Of a stretch of DNA of 33,795 nucleotides, positions 16,942-24,137 are shown piece by piece. Source of the DNA: an uncultured Neomegalonema sp. (GTDB lineage: Bacteria > Pseudomonadota > Alphaproteobacteria > Rhodobacterales > Rhodobacteraceae); NCBI GenBank assembly GCA_937948985.1, contig CALFAK010000081.1, positions 1 to 33,795 on the forward strand, given 5' to 3'. Below the pieces are notes generated by a model, which was not told where the DNA came from, did not search any database, and was given only the letters and a program-made list of their open reading frames with translations. The position numbers and the translations under genes are program-made. Each line of letters opens with the position of its first letter. The stretch's first letter is position 1.

Positions 16942-17838
16942 CTAACCCACAATCTCCGCATCGCTATAGCCTTGAAAATACAACGCGCTGCGCAAGCAGG
17001 TGTATGTAATGTGGTAAGGTGTCGCCTCGCGCAGCAGCGGTTTTGCCTGATAGGCAATGCCCAGCCCCGCCGCCGCGACCATCGGGCGGTCATTGGCACC
17101 GTCGCCGATGGCGAGGCAATCCGCGAGGTCAACGCCCTCCTCCGCCGCCGTTTCAAGCAGCAGCGCGCGTTTATAGGCGGAATCCACAATCGGCTTACGC
17201 GCCTTGCCCGTCAGCCGCCCGTCCGGACCGACTTCGAGATGGTTGGCGCGGTCGAGATCAAAGCCCAGCGCTTCACGCACCACGCCCGTCACACGGTCAA
17301 ACCCGCCCGACACAAGCACACAGCGCGCGCCGTGGGTCTTCATGGTTTGCACCAATTCCCGCGCTCCCGTTGAATAGGTCAGACCACGCGCGACCTCATC
17401 AATCGCCGTCGCTTCCAACCCTGCCAGCATTGCCACCCGTTGGTCGAGTGCCGCTTCAAAATCCAATTCACCGCGCATGGCGCGTTCGGTGATGGCAGAG
17501 ACGACATCGGCTTTGCCCAAAGCCGCCGCCAGCTCGTCAATTGTCTCGCCCACCACCATCGTCGCGTCCATATCCGCGCAGAGAACCCGCTTCCGGCGGC
17601 CTTCTTCGGGCAGCAATGCCACGTCAAGCTCCGGCAAAGCCTTGCGCAGCGCCTGACCCGCCGCCGCGAAATCGACCGGGCGACGTTCGATCATCTCGAA
17701 GATCAGCTCAACGGCCCGATCCGGTGAAAGGATCGCACCGGAAACAGCGGACAGGCCGAACGCTCCGGCGATATCCGCTGCGGTCTGCTCCACCCCGTCG
17801 GGGAGTGGAGCGCCGATGATGACGAGGGCGACCCGCAT
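16942..17838 (-). CDS. serB: Phosphoserine phosphatase
   Basis: SerB dephosphorylates phosphoserine, the last step of serine synthesis. The 298-residue protein is a HAD hydrolase. Motif I is DMDATMV (89-95), with nucleophile D89 and acid D91. Motif II is the serine of VLVSGGFD, and the GDGANDRPMV segment carries the metal-binding aspartates. The N-terminal 80 residues form the usual extra domain. The ATG at 17838 overlaps the serA stop by one base (TGATG); upstream in-frame extension lies inside serA and is not real. It is the third gene of the serC-serA-serB unit. Confidence 0.95.
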   Translation of the reverse strand: MRVALVIIGAPLPDGVEQTAADIAGAFGLSAVSGAILSPDRAVELIFEMIERRPVDFAAAGQALRKALPELDVALLPEEGRRKRVLCADMDATMVVGETIDELAAALGKADVVSAITERAMRGELDFEAALDQRVAMLAGLEATAIDEVARGLTYSTGARELVQTMKTHGARCVLVSGGFDRVTGVVREALGFDLDRANHLEVGPDGRLTGKARKPIVDSAYKRALLLETAAEEGVDLADCLAIGDGANDRPMVAAAGLGIAYQAKPLLREATPYHITYTCLRSALYFQGYSDAEIVG

Positions 17839-19424
17839 CAGTCGAACTTCAACGCAATGACGCGGTCGATATGCGTCAGCCCGCGCAACTCTGACACCAC
17901 AGCTTCCGGCGCGGGACCATCCAGTCCGACCAGTGCTACCGCATCCGCGCCAGCCGATGAGCGGCCCAGGTGGAAGGTCGCAATGTTGATCCCCTCCCGC
18001 GCGCACAGCGAACCGACCGAACCGATCAGGCCGGGCTTGTCCTGGTTGGTGACGTAGATCATGTCGCCGAACAGATCCGTCTCAACCGCGATGCCTTTGA
18101 CCTCAACCATGCGCGCCAGCTTGCCACCGACCAATGTGCCCTTGACCGCGCGGCACATGGAGTTGGTTTCGACCTCAACACTGATGAGCGTTTGATAGTC
18201 GCTGCGGGTTTCGGCCTTGGTGGAGGCGACTTCGATGTCGCGTTCTTTAGCCACCTCAAGCGCGTTGACCATATTAATGCTGTTCAGCTTTGTCCCCAGC
18301 ACCGCTTGCACAGCCGTTTGAACCAGCGGCGGATGCGGCAGCGCGGCGGCCTCGCCCTCAAATGTCACTCGGATCGCGCGGATGCCGTCTTCGGTAACCT
18401 GCCCCGCGAAAGACGCCAGTTTGCGCACGAGGTCGAGATACGGGTCGAGCAGCTTCGCCTCCTCGGCGGTCAGCGACGGCGCGTTTAGCGCATTGGTGAC
18501 GGCGCCATCGAGGAGGAAATCCGCCATTTGCTCGGCCACTTGCAGCGCGACTTTCTCTTGCGCTTCCGTCGTGGCCGCGCCCAGGTGCGGGGTGACGACG
18601 ACGTTGGGATGGCCGAACAAGACGTTGTCCTTGGCAGGCTCCTCCGCGAACACATCGAACGCCGCGCCCGCGATATGGCCATTGTCCAACGCCACACGCA
18701 GCGCGCCCTCATCAACGATCCCGCCGCGCGCGCAATTGATGAGATACGCGCCCTTCTTCATCTTGTTGATCGCGGTTGCGTCGATCAAGCCCGCCGTGTC
18801 TTTGGTTTTGGGCACATGGATCGTCAGAAAATCAGCTTGCGAGAGAAGACCGTCGATATCGACTTTCTGGATGCCCATCCGCTCGGCGCGTTCCTCGGAC
18901 AAGAACGGATCATAGGCGACAACCCGCATTTTCAGGCCCAACGCACGTTGGACAACGATTGTGCCGATATTGCCGACGCCGATGATGCCTAGCGTTTTGC
19001 CCGTGATCTCGGTCCCCATGAACTTGGACTTTTCCCACTTACCCGTGTGGGTCGAGGCATTGGCAAGCGGGATTTGACGGGCGACGGCGAACATCATCGC
19101 AATGGCGTGTTCGGCGGTGGTGATGGCGTTACCGAAAGGCGTGTTCATCACCACGACGCCCTTTTGCGTCGCGCGCGGGACATCAACATTGTCTACGCCA
19201 ATGCCTGCACGCCCGACCACTTTGAGGTTTGTCGCGGCATCGAGGATTTCATCGGTGACTTTGGTGGACGAGCGGATGCACAGGCCGTCATACTGGCCGA
19301 TGACGCCTTTCAGCTCTTCGGGGGTCAGCTTGGGGGTGACATCAACGTCGATACCACGCTCGCGGAAAATATCGGCAGCTTTGGACGACATCGCGTCGGA
19401 GATAAGCACTTTTGGGGTGGTCAT
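17838..19424 (-). CDS. serA: D-3-phosphoglycerate dehydrogenase
   Basis: SerA oxidises 3-phosphoglycerate to phosphohydroxypyruvate, the committed step of serine synthesis. The 528-residue length fits the long type, with an intervening (ASB) domain (about 315-450) and a C-terminal ACT domain (about 455-528). The Rossmann motif is GVGNIG (149-154). Catalytic residues are R233 in CARGG, E262 in AEEP and H280 in VTPHLG. The start at 19424 (MTTPKVLISD) has an AGGAAT-type site. The extra upstream residues of the open frame are translated from a palindromic repeat and are rejected. The ACT domain suggests possible feedback control by serine. Confidence 0.97.
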   Translation of the reverse strand: MTTPKVLISDAMSSKAADIFRERGIDVDVTPKLTPEELKGVIGQYDGLCIRSSTKVTDEILDAATNLKVVGRAGIGVDNVDVPRATQKGVVVMNTPFGNAITTAEHAIAMMFAVARQIPLANASTHTGKWEKSKFMGTEITGKTLGIIGVGNIGTIVVQRALGLKMRVVAYDPFLSEERAERMGIQKVDIDGLLSQADFLTIHVPKTKDTAGLIDATAINKMKKGAYLINCARGGIVDEGALRVALDNGHIAGAAFDVFAEEPAKDNVLFGHPNVVVTPHLGAATTEAQEKVALQVAEQMADFLLDGAVTNALNAPSLTAEEAKLLDPYLDLVRKLASFAGQVTEDGIRAIRVTFEGEAAALPHPPLVQTAVQAVLGTKLNSINMVNALEVAKERDIEVASTKAETRSDYQTLISVEVETNSMCRAVKGTLVGGKLARMVEVKGIAVETDLFGDMIYVTNQDKPGLIGSVGSLCAREGINIATFHLGRSSAGADAVALVGLDGPAPEAVVSELRGLTHIDRVIALKFD

Positions 19425-19502
19425 GGTGTATTCCTGAAAATCATTATTTTTTACAAGCACATGCGTCATAGGAGCCAAGCCCGCTCTAAGCGATATCACC
19501 TT

Positions 19503-19565
19503 CGGACTTGTTCCCAAGGTCCAGTTCCGTCGGAAATGCTGAACTGGATTGCCGGAACAAGTCCG
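19503..19565. repeat. Large two-step palindrome between serC and serA
   Basis: The outer arms CGGACTTGTTCC (19503-19514) and GGAACAAGTCCG (19554-19565) are a perfect 12-bp inverted repeat. The inner arms TCCAGTT (19520-19526) and AACTGGA (19542-19548) add 7 more pairs. GCAATGAC follows directly, as in the other repeats of this window. The element sits in the 200-base gap between serC and serA within an otherwise compact unit, where it may stabilise or partly terminate the transcript. Confidence 0.8.
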
Positions 19566-19624
19566 GCAATGACAGCTGGACAAATCAACTCAACGCCTTG
19601 GCCTCATGTACGAAGGGTGAGAAA

Positions 19625-20809
19625 TTACGCGGCAACCGACTGATGCGAAGCCAGCGTTTGGGCGAACGCCCAGTCCAGCCACGGCAGAAGCGCCTCGATA
19701 TCCCCGGTCTTGACAGTTCCGCCGCCCCAGATGCGGAAGGACGGCGGGGCGGAGCGGTAGCCTTCGATATCGTAAGCCACGCCTTCATCTGCCAGCAGGC
19801 CAAGCATCGACTTGATGAACGCCCGCTGCGCGGCTTCGTCCAACGCATCGAATACCGGATCGCTGACCGTCACACAAAGAGACGTGGTTGAGCGGGTTGC
19901 GGGGTCTTTCGCCATAAAATCGGCCCAAGGGGTGCGGGCGATCCACGCGGCGACGGCGTCAAAGTTGGCTTGGCTGCGGGCGATGAGTGTGGGCAGGCCA
20001 CCGATGCCCTCTGCCCAGTTCAACGCGGCGAGGCAATCCTCGGTCGCGAGCAGGGAGGGGGTGTTCAGCGTTGCGCCCTCGAAAACAGCCGTATTCAGAT
20101 CATTGCCTTTGCGGATGCGGTAGATTTTCGGGATAGCGCGGTCGGGTTGATATTGCTTGATCCGCTCCACCGCGCGCGGACCGAGGGCGAGCATTCCGTG
20201 TGCCGCTTCGCCGCCCAGCACCTTTTGCCAAGACCATGTTGCCACATCGATTTTATCCCACGGCAGATCCATCGCGAAGGCCGCTGAGGTGGCGTCGGCA
20301 AGAACCAACCCCTCACGATCCGCAGGAATCCAATCGCCATCGGGGGCGCGGACGCCGGAGGTGGTGCCATTCCATGCAAGGCATACATCGTTGGTAAAAT
20401 CGACTTGCGCGAGATCAGGCAGTTCGCCGAAAGGTGCGCTGAGAACGCGGCCATCGAGCTTCAACTCATTGATAATGTCCGTCGCCCAGTCTTTGCCGAA
20501 GGCTTCCCAAACCAGCACATCCACCGGGCGCTGGCCGAACAGGTTCCAGATCGCACATTCAACCGCGCCTGTATCTGAACCGGCCATAATGCCCAAATGC
20601 CAATCATCCGGCATCCCAAGCATGGCTTTCGAGCGGTCTATAACTTCTTTGAGTTTCGCTTTGCCGGGTTTTGAGCGGTGAGAGCGACCCAACTCTGCTC
20701 CGGCAAGGGCATCCAAGGACCAACCTTCAAATTTTCGGGTGGGGCCGGGTGAAAAGCGCGCGTCATCAGGGCGCGTGACGGGCTTACCCGTCGCGTTCGT
20801 ATTCGTCAT
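19625..20809 (-). CDS. serC: Phosphoserine aminotransferase
   Basis: SerC converts phosphohydroxypyruvate and glutamate to phosphoserine and 2-oxoglutarate. The 394-residue protein is of the alphaproteobacterial type, with FSPGPTRKFEGW at the N-terminus and GRSHRSK in the substrate region. The PLP-binding lysine is K196 in TWSWQKVLGGEAAHG. The C-terminal FRIWGGGTV segment is also typical. The ATG at 20809 has an AGAGG site about 8 bases upstream and is preferred over the longer open frame. It heads the serC-serA-serB unit, with a probable structured leader upstream. Confidence 0.96.
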   Translation of the reverse strand: MTNTNATGKPVTRPDDARFSPGPTRKFEGWSLDALAGAELGRSHRSKPGKAKLKEVIDRSKAMLGMPDDWHLGIMAGSDTGAVECAIWNLFGQRPVDVLVWEAFGKDWATDIINELKLDGRVLSAPFGELPDLAQVDFTNDVCLAWNGTTSGVRAPDGDWIPADREGLVLADATSAAFAMDLPWDKIDVATWSWQKVLGGEAAHGMLALGPRAVERIKQYQPDRAIPKIYRIRKGNDLNTAVFEGATLNTPSLLATEDCLAALNWAEGIGGLPTLIARSQANFDAVAAWIARTPWADFMAKDPATRSTTSLCVTVSDPVFDALDEAAQRAFIKSMLGLLADEGVAYDIEGYRSAPPSFRIWGGGTVKTGDIEALLPWLDWAFAQTLASHQSVAA

Positions 20810-20880
20810 CGTTCCAACCTCTAGTCGGGTAGTGCGTTGCTGCACCAAGCCAGATGACACGTAATTGGAAAGCGACTAAC
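20810..20880 (-). promoter_or_regulatory. Candidate serC leader RNA
   Basis: On the minus strand, the 70 bases before serC can fold. TTCCAA near the 5' end (plus-strand 20865-20870) pairs with TTGGAA next to the start codon (20812-20817). A GTGC/GCAC hairpin (20832-20845) lies inside, followed by CCCGACTAGAGGT, which holds the ribosome site. Position, size and the CCCGACTAGAGG element fit my recollection of the serC RNA motif known from alphaproteobacteria. Pairing next to the ribosome site suggests translational control. A covariance-model search would settle it. Confidence 0.5.
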
Positions 20881-20882
20881 CG

Positions 20883-21335
20883 TCAATCAATTACGACAGA
20901 AGTTTTTCGCGCCTCGTCATTCACAACAATCTGCGCCCCCTCACCGCCGATGCGGGTGGCGAGCCAGTCGATGAGGAGGCCCAAAACCGCACCTTCAATT
21001 ATGAACCAAATCGGGGAAGCAAACATGCTGTCCGCCATCACGAGCACCCAATTGTCATAGATGAACAGCATCAGCAAAAAGTTCAGCCATATGCCCAGAG
21101 AAGGCCCGCGAAACCACCACGGCATCCGCATTTTCAAAATCGGGTGCCAGGTAAAGACGCCGAATAAACCGACCACCGCGCCCAGCGTCGTGTACCAGAA
21201 CAGCAGCCCCCAGAGCGCCCGTCCACTGATTTGCGGCCAGAACACCGGCACGGTGAAAAAGGCCAACAGGCCGAACAAGAAGCCAAGCGATTTTGCGACC
21301 GCGATACGCGTCATTAAGGAATTGCTCTGAAACAT
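20883..21335 (-). CDS. Hypothetical four-helix membrane protein
   Basis: A protein of 150 residues with about four membrane helices (roughly 16-34, 40-62, 78-98 and 105-128 after the start at 21335) and a charged C-terminal tail. The start MFQSNSLMTRIAV has a GGGGAGAT ribosome site just upstream; the longer frame has none. The family is not recognised with confidence. It is oriented like serC with 73 bases between, so it could be co-transcribed, but the serC leader suggests independent control. Confidence 0.6.
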   Translation of the reverse strand: MFQSNSLMTRIAVAKSLGFLFGLLAFFTVPVFWPQISGRALWGLLFWYTTLGAVVGLFGVFTWHPILKMRMPWWFRGPSLGIWLNFLLMLFIYDNWVLVMADSMFASPIWFIIEGAVLGLLIDWLATRIGGEGAQIVVNDEARKTSVVID

Positions 21336-21560
21336 TGATCTCCCCCCGCAATCACAGGTGGATTGCCATACGAATGAGACACACAACACAGGCAGACGGC
21401 TCTAAGGATCAAAAGGGCAACTTCTTTTGACTTCTTAATAGTTCAAAACCAAGATTATCAACCTTGCGTTAAGCCAACTTACTCCACGATTACAGTATGA
21501 TGAGCACTCAAATCAAGTCAGCCGAAAACAATTGGTGCTTATCAAATTTCAACTCAGGAG

Positions 21561-21949
21561 ATGGAGCGGCGCACAGCCACGCGTTTCGAGGCGTCGCGGG
21601 ATCAGGTGCTGGCACTTATCACAGACCGTATCCAGAAATACGAGGACGCCATGTGGGCCGGAGTGGCCACGCTGGAGTAGCACGGCGGTTACATCTCTCA
21701 CGAAGCGTGGCGCATTTTTGCCGGTACCCTGCGTATTGACGAAAAATATCCCGGTATCAGCGGCAAGGATCGGGAAGGCGGCACGCTGCCGCTGCCCGTT
21801 CTTGTGGAGGCATTGGTTTCAGATTTCGGTTTGGATGCGGATCAGATTGTGCTGACCGGAACTGTGGAAGCGGTCGACCATAAATTACCAAGGCATCGTG
21901 GTATGCAGCCATCTTTCGCGCCTCTGATGAGTTGATTGTTGAAGCATAA
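21561..21949 (+). pseudogene. Broken CHASE-domain signalling gene remnant
   Basis: The frame from ATG 21561 (just after a CAGGAG site) reads MERRTATRFEASRDQVLAL, then an ITDRIQKYEDAMWAGVATLE helix. An in-frame TAG at 21678-21680 interrupts it. It resumes with HGGYISHEAWRIFAGTLRI and DEKYPGISG. This pattern resembles the start of CHASE sensor domains of histidine kinases or diguanylate cyclases. A later shift in frame near 21880-21895 would be needed to reach a sensible end (WYAAIFRASDELIVEA, stop at 21947). With a nonsense codon, a frameshift and only about 130 codons left, it appears to be a decayed and internally deleted gene. Confidence 0.5.
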
Positions 21950-22065
21950 GCCCATCACTCAATTTCAGGGTGACTGAACTGAGCGTGATAATATGTTGTT
22001 TTTTTCCGGCGCGGGACTTGCTCCTTCTCAAGTCATGGGGCCAAGCGTTACGGGAGAAAATCAGG

Positions 22066-22263
22066 ATGTGTAATAATCAGGAAGTGATCACTGTCGGTGA
22101 TAACGAAATCTGGCTCGTCGGCGCGGTTGCGCATAAGACGTCGGAACCGATGGATGAAAGCACGCATCGGTTTGTGACTGTGAAACCCCGCAAAACGATT
22201 TTAGATCAGAGGCTTACAGATATTTTTTGGGCGGCTTCGGATGCCCCGCGCCGGGTTGCGTGA
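22066..22263 (+). CDS. Small conserved-type protein, paralogue A (65 residues)
   Basis: The 65-residue protein begins MCNNQEVITVG and carries the motif ITVGDNEIWLVGAV followed by a K, a variable linker, HRFVTVKPRKT and LDQRL. The same order and length occur in the protein at 22741-22938, so the two are paralogues. I do not recognise the family. ATG 22066 has a GGGAG site upstream and gives the same length as its paralogue, whereas the longer frame from 21970 does not. The next gene starts 11 bases after the stop. Confidence 0.6.
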   Translation: MCNNQEVITVGDNEIWLVGAVAHKTSEPMDESTHRFVTVKPRKTILDQRLTDIFWAASDAPRRVA

Positions 22264-22274
22264 GATAGACCGGG

Positions 22275-22619
22275 ATGGGACGCAGAGCGCAGCGGCCTGT
22301 TACACCGGATGGCCGATATAATGTCGGGCGGGGGCAATTGCGGCGCAATACCAATCCGAACCTGGATGATCGTGCGCGTAAACGGTTGATTAAATTGCTG
22401 ATGCGATCTCGAATAGAGTCCAATTCTGCGAAAACTTCTGAGGAGCGGGCGCGCCTGAACACTGTGGTGCGTGAGACGAAAATCGCGTTGGGAGAGAGTG
22501 GTCCGGTTTGGTGGGATGATGGTGAACCTGATTTCTCCGGCGCGCATCCGATGGATACGCCCTATCGCGATTGGTGGGAAAGCCTCGACGTGGCTCAGCG
22601 ATCCGCAGCAATGGCTTGA
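22275..22619 (+). CDS. Small hypothetical basic protein between the two paralogues
   Basis: A 114-residue, strongly basic protein. Residues 1-28 read as TPDGRYNVGRGQLRRNTNPNLD-type sequence, which I associate with short uncharacterised proteins widespread in alphaproteobacteria that share a TPDGRY...RGRLWR..NP motif. A helical RKRLIKLLMRSRIE stretch follows, and a conserved-looking GESGPVWWDDGEPDF ends the domain. Function is unknown; charge and size suggest nucleic-acid or regulatory binding (inference). It probably forms an operon with the upstream 65-residue gene. Confidence 0.6.
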   Translation: MGRRAQRPVTPDGRYNVGRGQLRRNTNPNLDDRARKRLIKLLMRSRIESNSAKTSEERARLNTVVRETKIALGESGPVWWDDGEPDFSGAHPMDTPYRDWWESLDVAQRSAAMA

Positions 22620-22657
22620 TGATGATGCGGCGCGCTTGAAGGGGTGAGATTTACCCA

Positions 22658-22696
22658 TGCAATGTGGCACGGATCACATTGCAATTTTATTTCTTG
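22658..22696 (+). terminator. Rho-independent-like terminator
   Basis: TGCAATGT (22658-22665) and ACATTGCA (22676-22683) form a perfect 8-bp stem with a 10-base loop, followed by ATTTTATTTCTT. It lies 39 bases after the basic-protein stop and separates it from the second 65-residue paralogue. Confidence 0.7.
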
Positions 22697-22740
22697 ATTA
22701 ACCTTCCCATAAGGCATTGTTTATACCAAAAGGAAAAAAC

Positions 22741-22938
22741 ATGGCATTGCGCGAAAAAGCGATAACGGTGGGTGAAGGTACAATCTGGCTGCGCGGGGCG
22801 GTCGGATCGAAGAACGCGCGGACGGCGCGACGTAGGGCCAGCCGGTTTATCGTGGTCCCACCCCGGACGAGCGCGCTTGATCGGCATTTCGTGCAACTGT
22901 GCCATGCTTTGTCAGATACGAAAGGCGCTGAACACTGA
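22741..22938 (+). CDS. Small conserved-type protein, paralogue B (65 residues)
   Basis: The 65-residue protein begins MALREKAITVG and shares with the protein at 22066-22263 the motif ITVGEGTIWLRGAV, then K, a basic linker, RFIVVPPRTSALDR and a helical C-terminus. About a third of positions are identical over 55 residues by eye. The linker is far more basic here (ARTARRRAS), so the copies have diverged. ATG 22741 has an AAAGGAAAA site; the longer start at 22717 lacks support. Function is unknown. Confidence 0.6.
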   Translation: MALREKAITVGEGTIWLRGAVGSKNARTARRRASRFIVVPPRTSALDRHFVQLCHALSDTKGAEH

Positions 22939-23007
22939 GCGTCAGAATTGACCGGCCCGGCACACCGATGTTGAGCATTGTGGAGCGACGTTATCCGCTG
23001 GAAGAGA

Positions 23008-23033
23008 CCCCGCAGCAAGTGCGGGGAAGGGAA
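23008..23033. repeat. CCCCGCA/TGCGGGGAAGGG hairpin repeat, copy 2
   Basis: CCCCGCA (23008-23014) pairs with TGCGGGG (23020-23026) and is followed by AAGGGAAT, as in the copy at 12367-12391. It lies between the small paralogue and the end of bhcR. Confidence 0.6.
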
Positions 23034-23093
23034 TATTTCCAAGAATAAGCAACCGTTTCAGGTGATCCGCTATCAACCTGATCGCGGCTCGGT

Positions 23094-23927
23094 TTAAGAA
23101 CGATCCGGCACGATGCCGCCGATGCGGCGGGTGACTTCGGCAGCGGCGATGCGGACTTTAGGGCCGAGTTCGGGGACGGTGAGATCAGGGAAGCGGACGG
23201 TGGGGCCGGAGACGGAGATACCCGCAACCGCCTCGCCATACGCATTGTAAATCGGTGACGCGACACAGCGCATACCGCCATAGCGCTCCTCATCATCATA
23301 AGCCCAGCCGCGTTGCCGCGAATGTTCGAGGTCTTTGAACAGAGCTTGGGGTGAGGTGAGGGTCTGCGGGGTGAATTCCGGCAGACCTTTCTTGTGCAGG
23401 ATGCCCTCCACATCATCGCGGGTCATCTCGGACAAAAGGGCTTTGCCGATGCCGGAGGCGTGCATGTGGCCGCGTGTTCCGGCGCTGAAAAAGGCGCGGA
23501 TCGGGTTTTGGCTCTCAACCTGACTGATGAAGACCACGTCGCCGTCATCGGCGATGGCGAGGTTTGAGGTCTCGCCCGTCTCCTGCATCAAGCGGCGCAT
23601 CACCTCCCTGCCCGCTTCGGCAAGATTGGTGCGGTGGATGAAGGCACTGCCCAAGCGGAACGCCTCGATCCCGACCATCCATTCCTGTGTTGCCTCGTCG
23701 AACGCGACCATGCCGTGCCCTTGCATGGTGGTGAGCAGACGATAGGCGGTGGAGGGCGGCATTCCCGCGCGCAGGCCGAGATCACTGAGCGTGCCTTTGC
23801 CTTCCTTGCCAAGGAGGGCGAGCAAGGTCATGCCGCGATCAAGTGCCTGGACTGTGCCGCCTTGTGTTTCCGTATTAGCGGTTCTGGGGCGGCCACGGGG
23901 ACGTTTCGGCGTTTCAGGTTGCGCCAT
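23094..23927 (-). CDS. bhcR: IclR family regulator of the beta-hydroxyaspartate cycle
   Basis: A 277-residue IclR-type regulator. A basic N-terminal tail (PKRPRGRPR) precedes a winged helix (about 25-85, with LGLRAGMPPSTAYRLLTTM as the recognition part). The C-terminal effector domain (about 100-270) carries RRGWAYDDEERYGGMRCVASPIY and GISVSGP, typical of IclR. It is divergent from bhcA with 210 bases between them, the same arrangement as bhcR-bhcABCD in Paracoccus denitrificans, where BhcR binds the shared promoter and responds to glyoxylate. A GAGG site precedes the ATG. The call rests on family plus context. Confidence 0.92.
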   Translation of the reverse strand: MAQPETPKRPRGRPRTANTETQGGTVQALDRGMTLLALLGKEGKGTLSDLGLRAGMPPSTAYRLLTTMQGHGMVAFDEATQEWMVGIEAFRLGSAFIHRTNLAEAGREVMRRLMQETGETSNLAIADDGDVVFISQVESQNPIRAFFSAGTRGHMHASGIGKALLSEMTRDDVEGILHKKGLPEFTPQTLTSPQALFKDLEHSRQRGWAYDDEERYGGMRCVASPIYNAYGEAVAGISVSGPTVRFPDLTVPELGPKVRIAAAEVTRRIGGIVPDRS

Positions 23928-24137
23928 TGCAGAGGCCTCATGATTCGGTTTTTTGCGAAACTCAGCGTGTCAGACAAATTTATTATATTATTTTCCTGAA
24001 AATTGAAAAACAAAATTACCGATTAAAAACAACATTTTTGAAAATAATTTCGCATTTTTGAAAATATTTTTCAGAAAAATTGTAAAAAAAACCGATCCCT
24101 GTATTTTAATAAGCAACACAGAATTGGAGGACGCGCC
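23928..24137. promoter_or_regulatory. Divergent bhcR-bhcA promoter region
   Basis: The 210-base region is strikingly AT-rich against the GC-rich genes on both sides. A candidate promoter for bhcA is TTGTAA (24080-24085) and TATTTT (24102-24107) with a 16-base spacer. Upstream of it are two identical 14-base repeats (24033-24046 and 24053-24066). There are also partly symmetric TTTTCCTGAAAA (23991-24002) and TTTTTCAGAAAAA (24067-24079) sites, which are candidate BhcR operators. bhcA has a GGAGG site at 24126-24130. Confidence 0.65.
24033..24066 (+). repeat. Two 14-bp direct repeats, 20-bp period
   Basis: CATTTTTGAAAATA occurs at 24033-24046 and again at 24053-24066. The 20-base period is about two helical turns, so two protein dimers could bind one face of the DNA directly upstream of the candidate bhcA -35 box. 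Each repeat contains the symmetric core TTTTNGAAAA. Confidence 0.8.

Noticed and set aside
17839-18006. N-terminal extension of serB by 56 codons
   Set aside because: It would lie inside the ACT-domain end of serA; the TGATG overlap at 17838 gives the expected SerB start.
19425-19583. N-terminal extension of serA by 53 codons
   Set aside because: The extra residues are translated from the intergenic palindrome and do not resemble SerA; MTTPKVLISD at 19424 is the family start.
22206-22670. Minus-strand 154-codon frame over the small-gene patch
   Set aside because: It is antisense to the 22275-22619 gene, lacks a ribosome site and has shadow-like composition; the plus-strand genes have better signals and paralogy.
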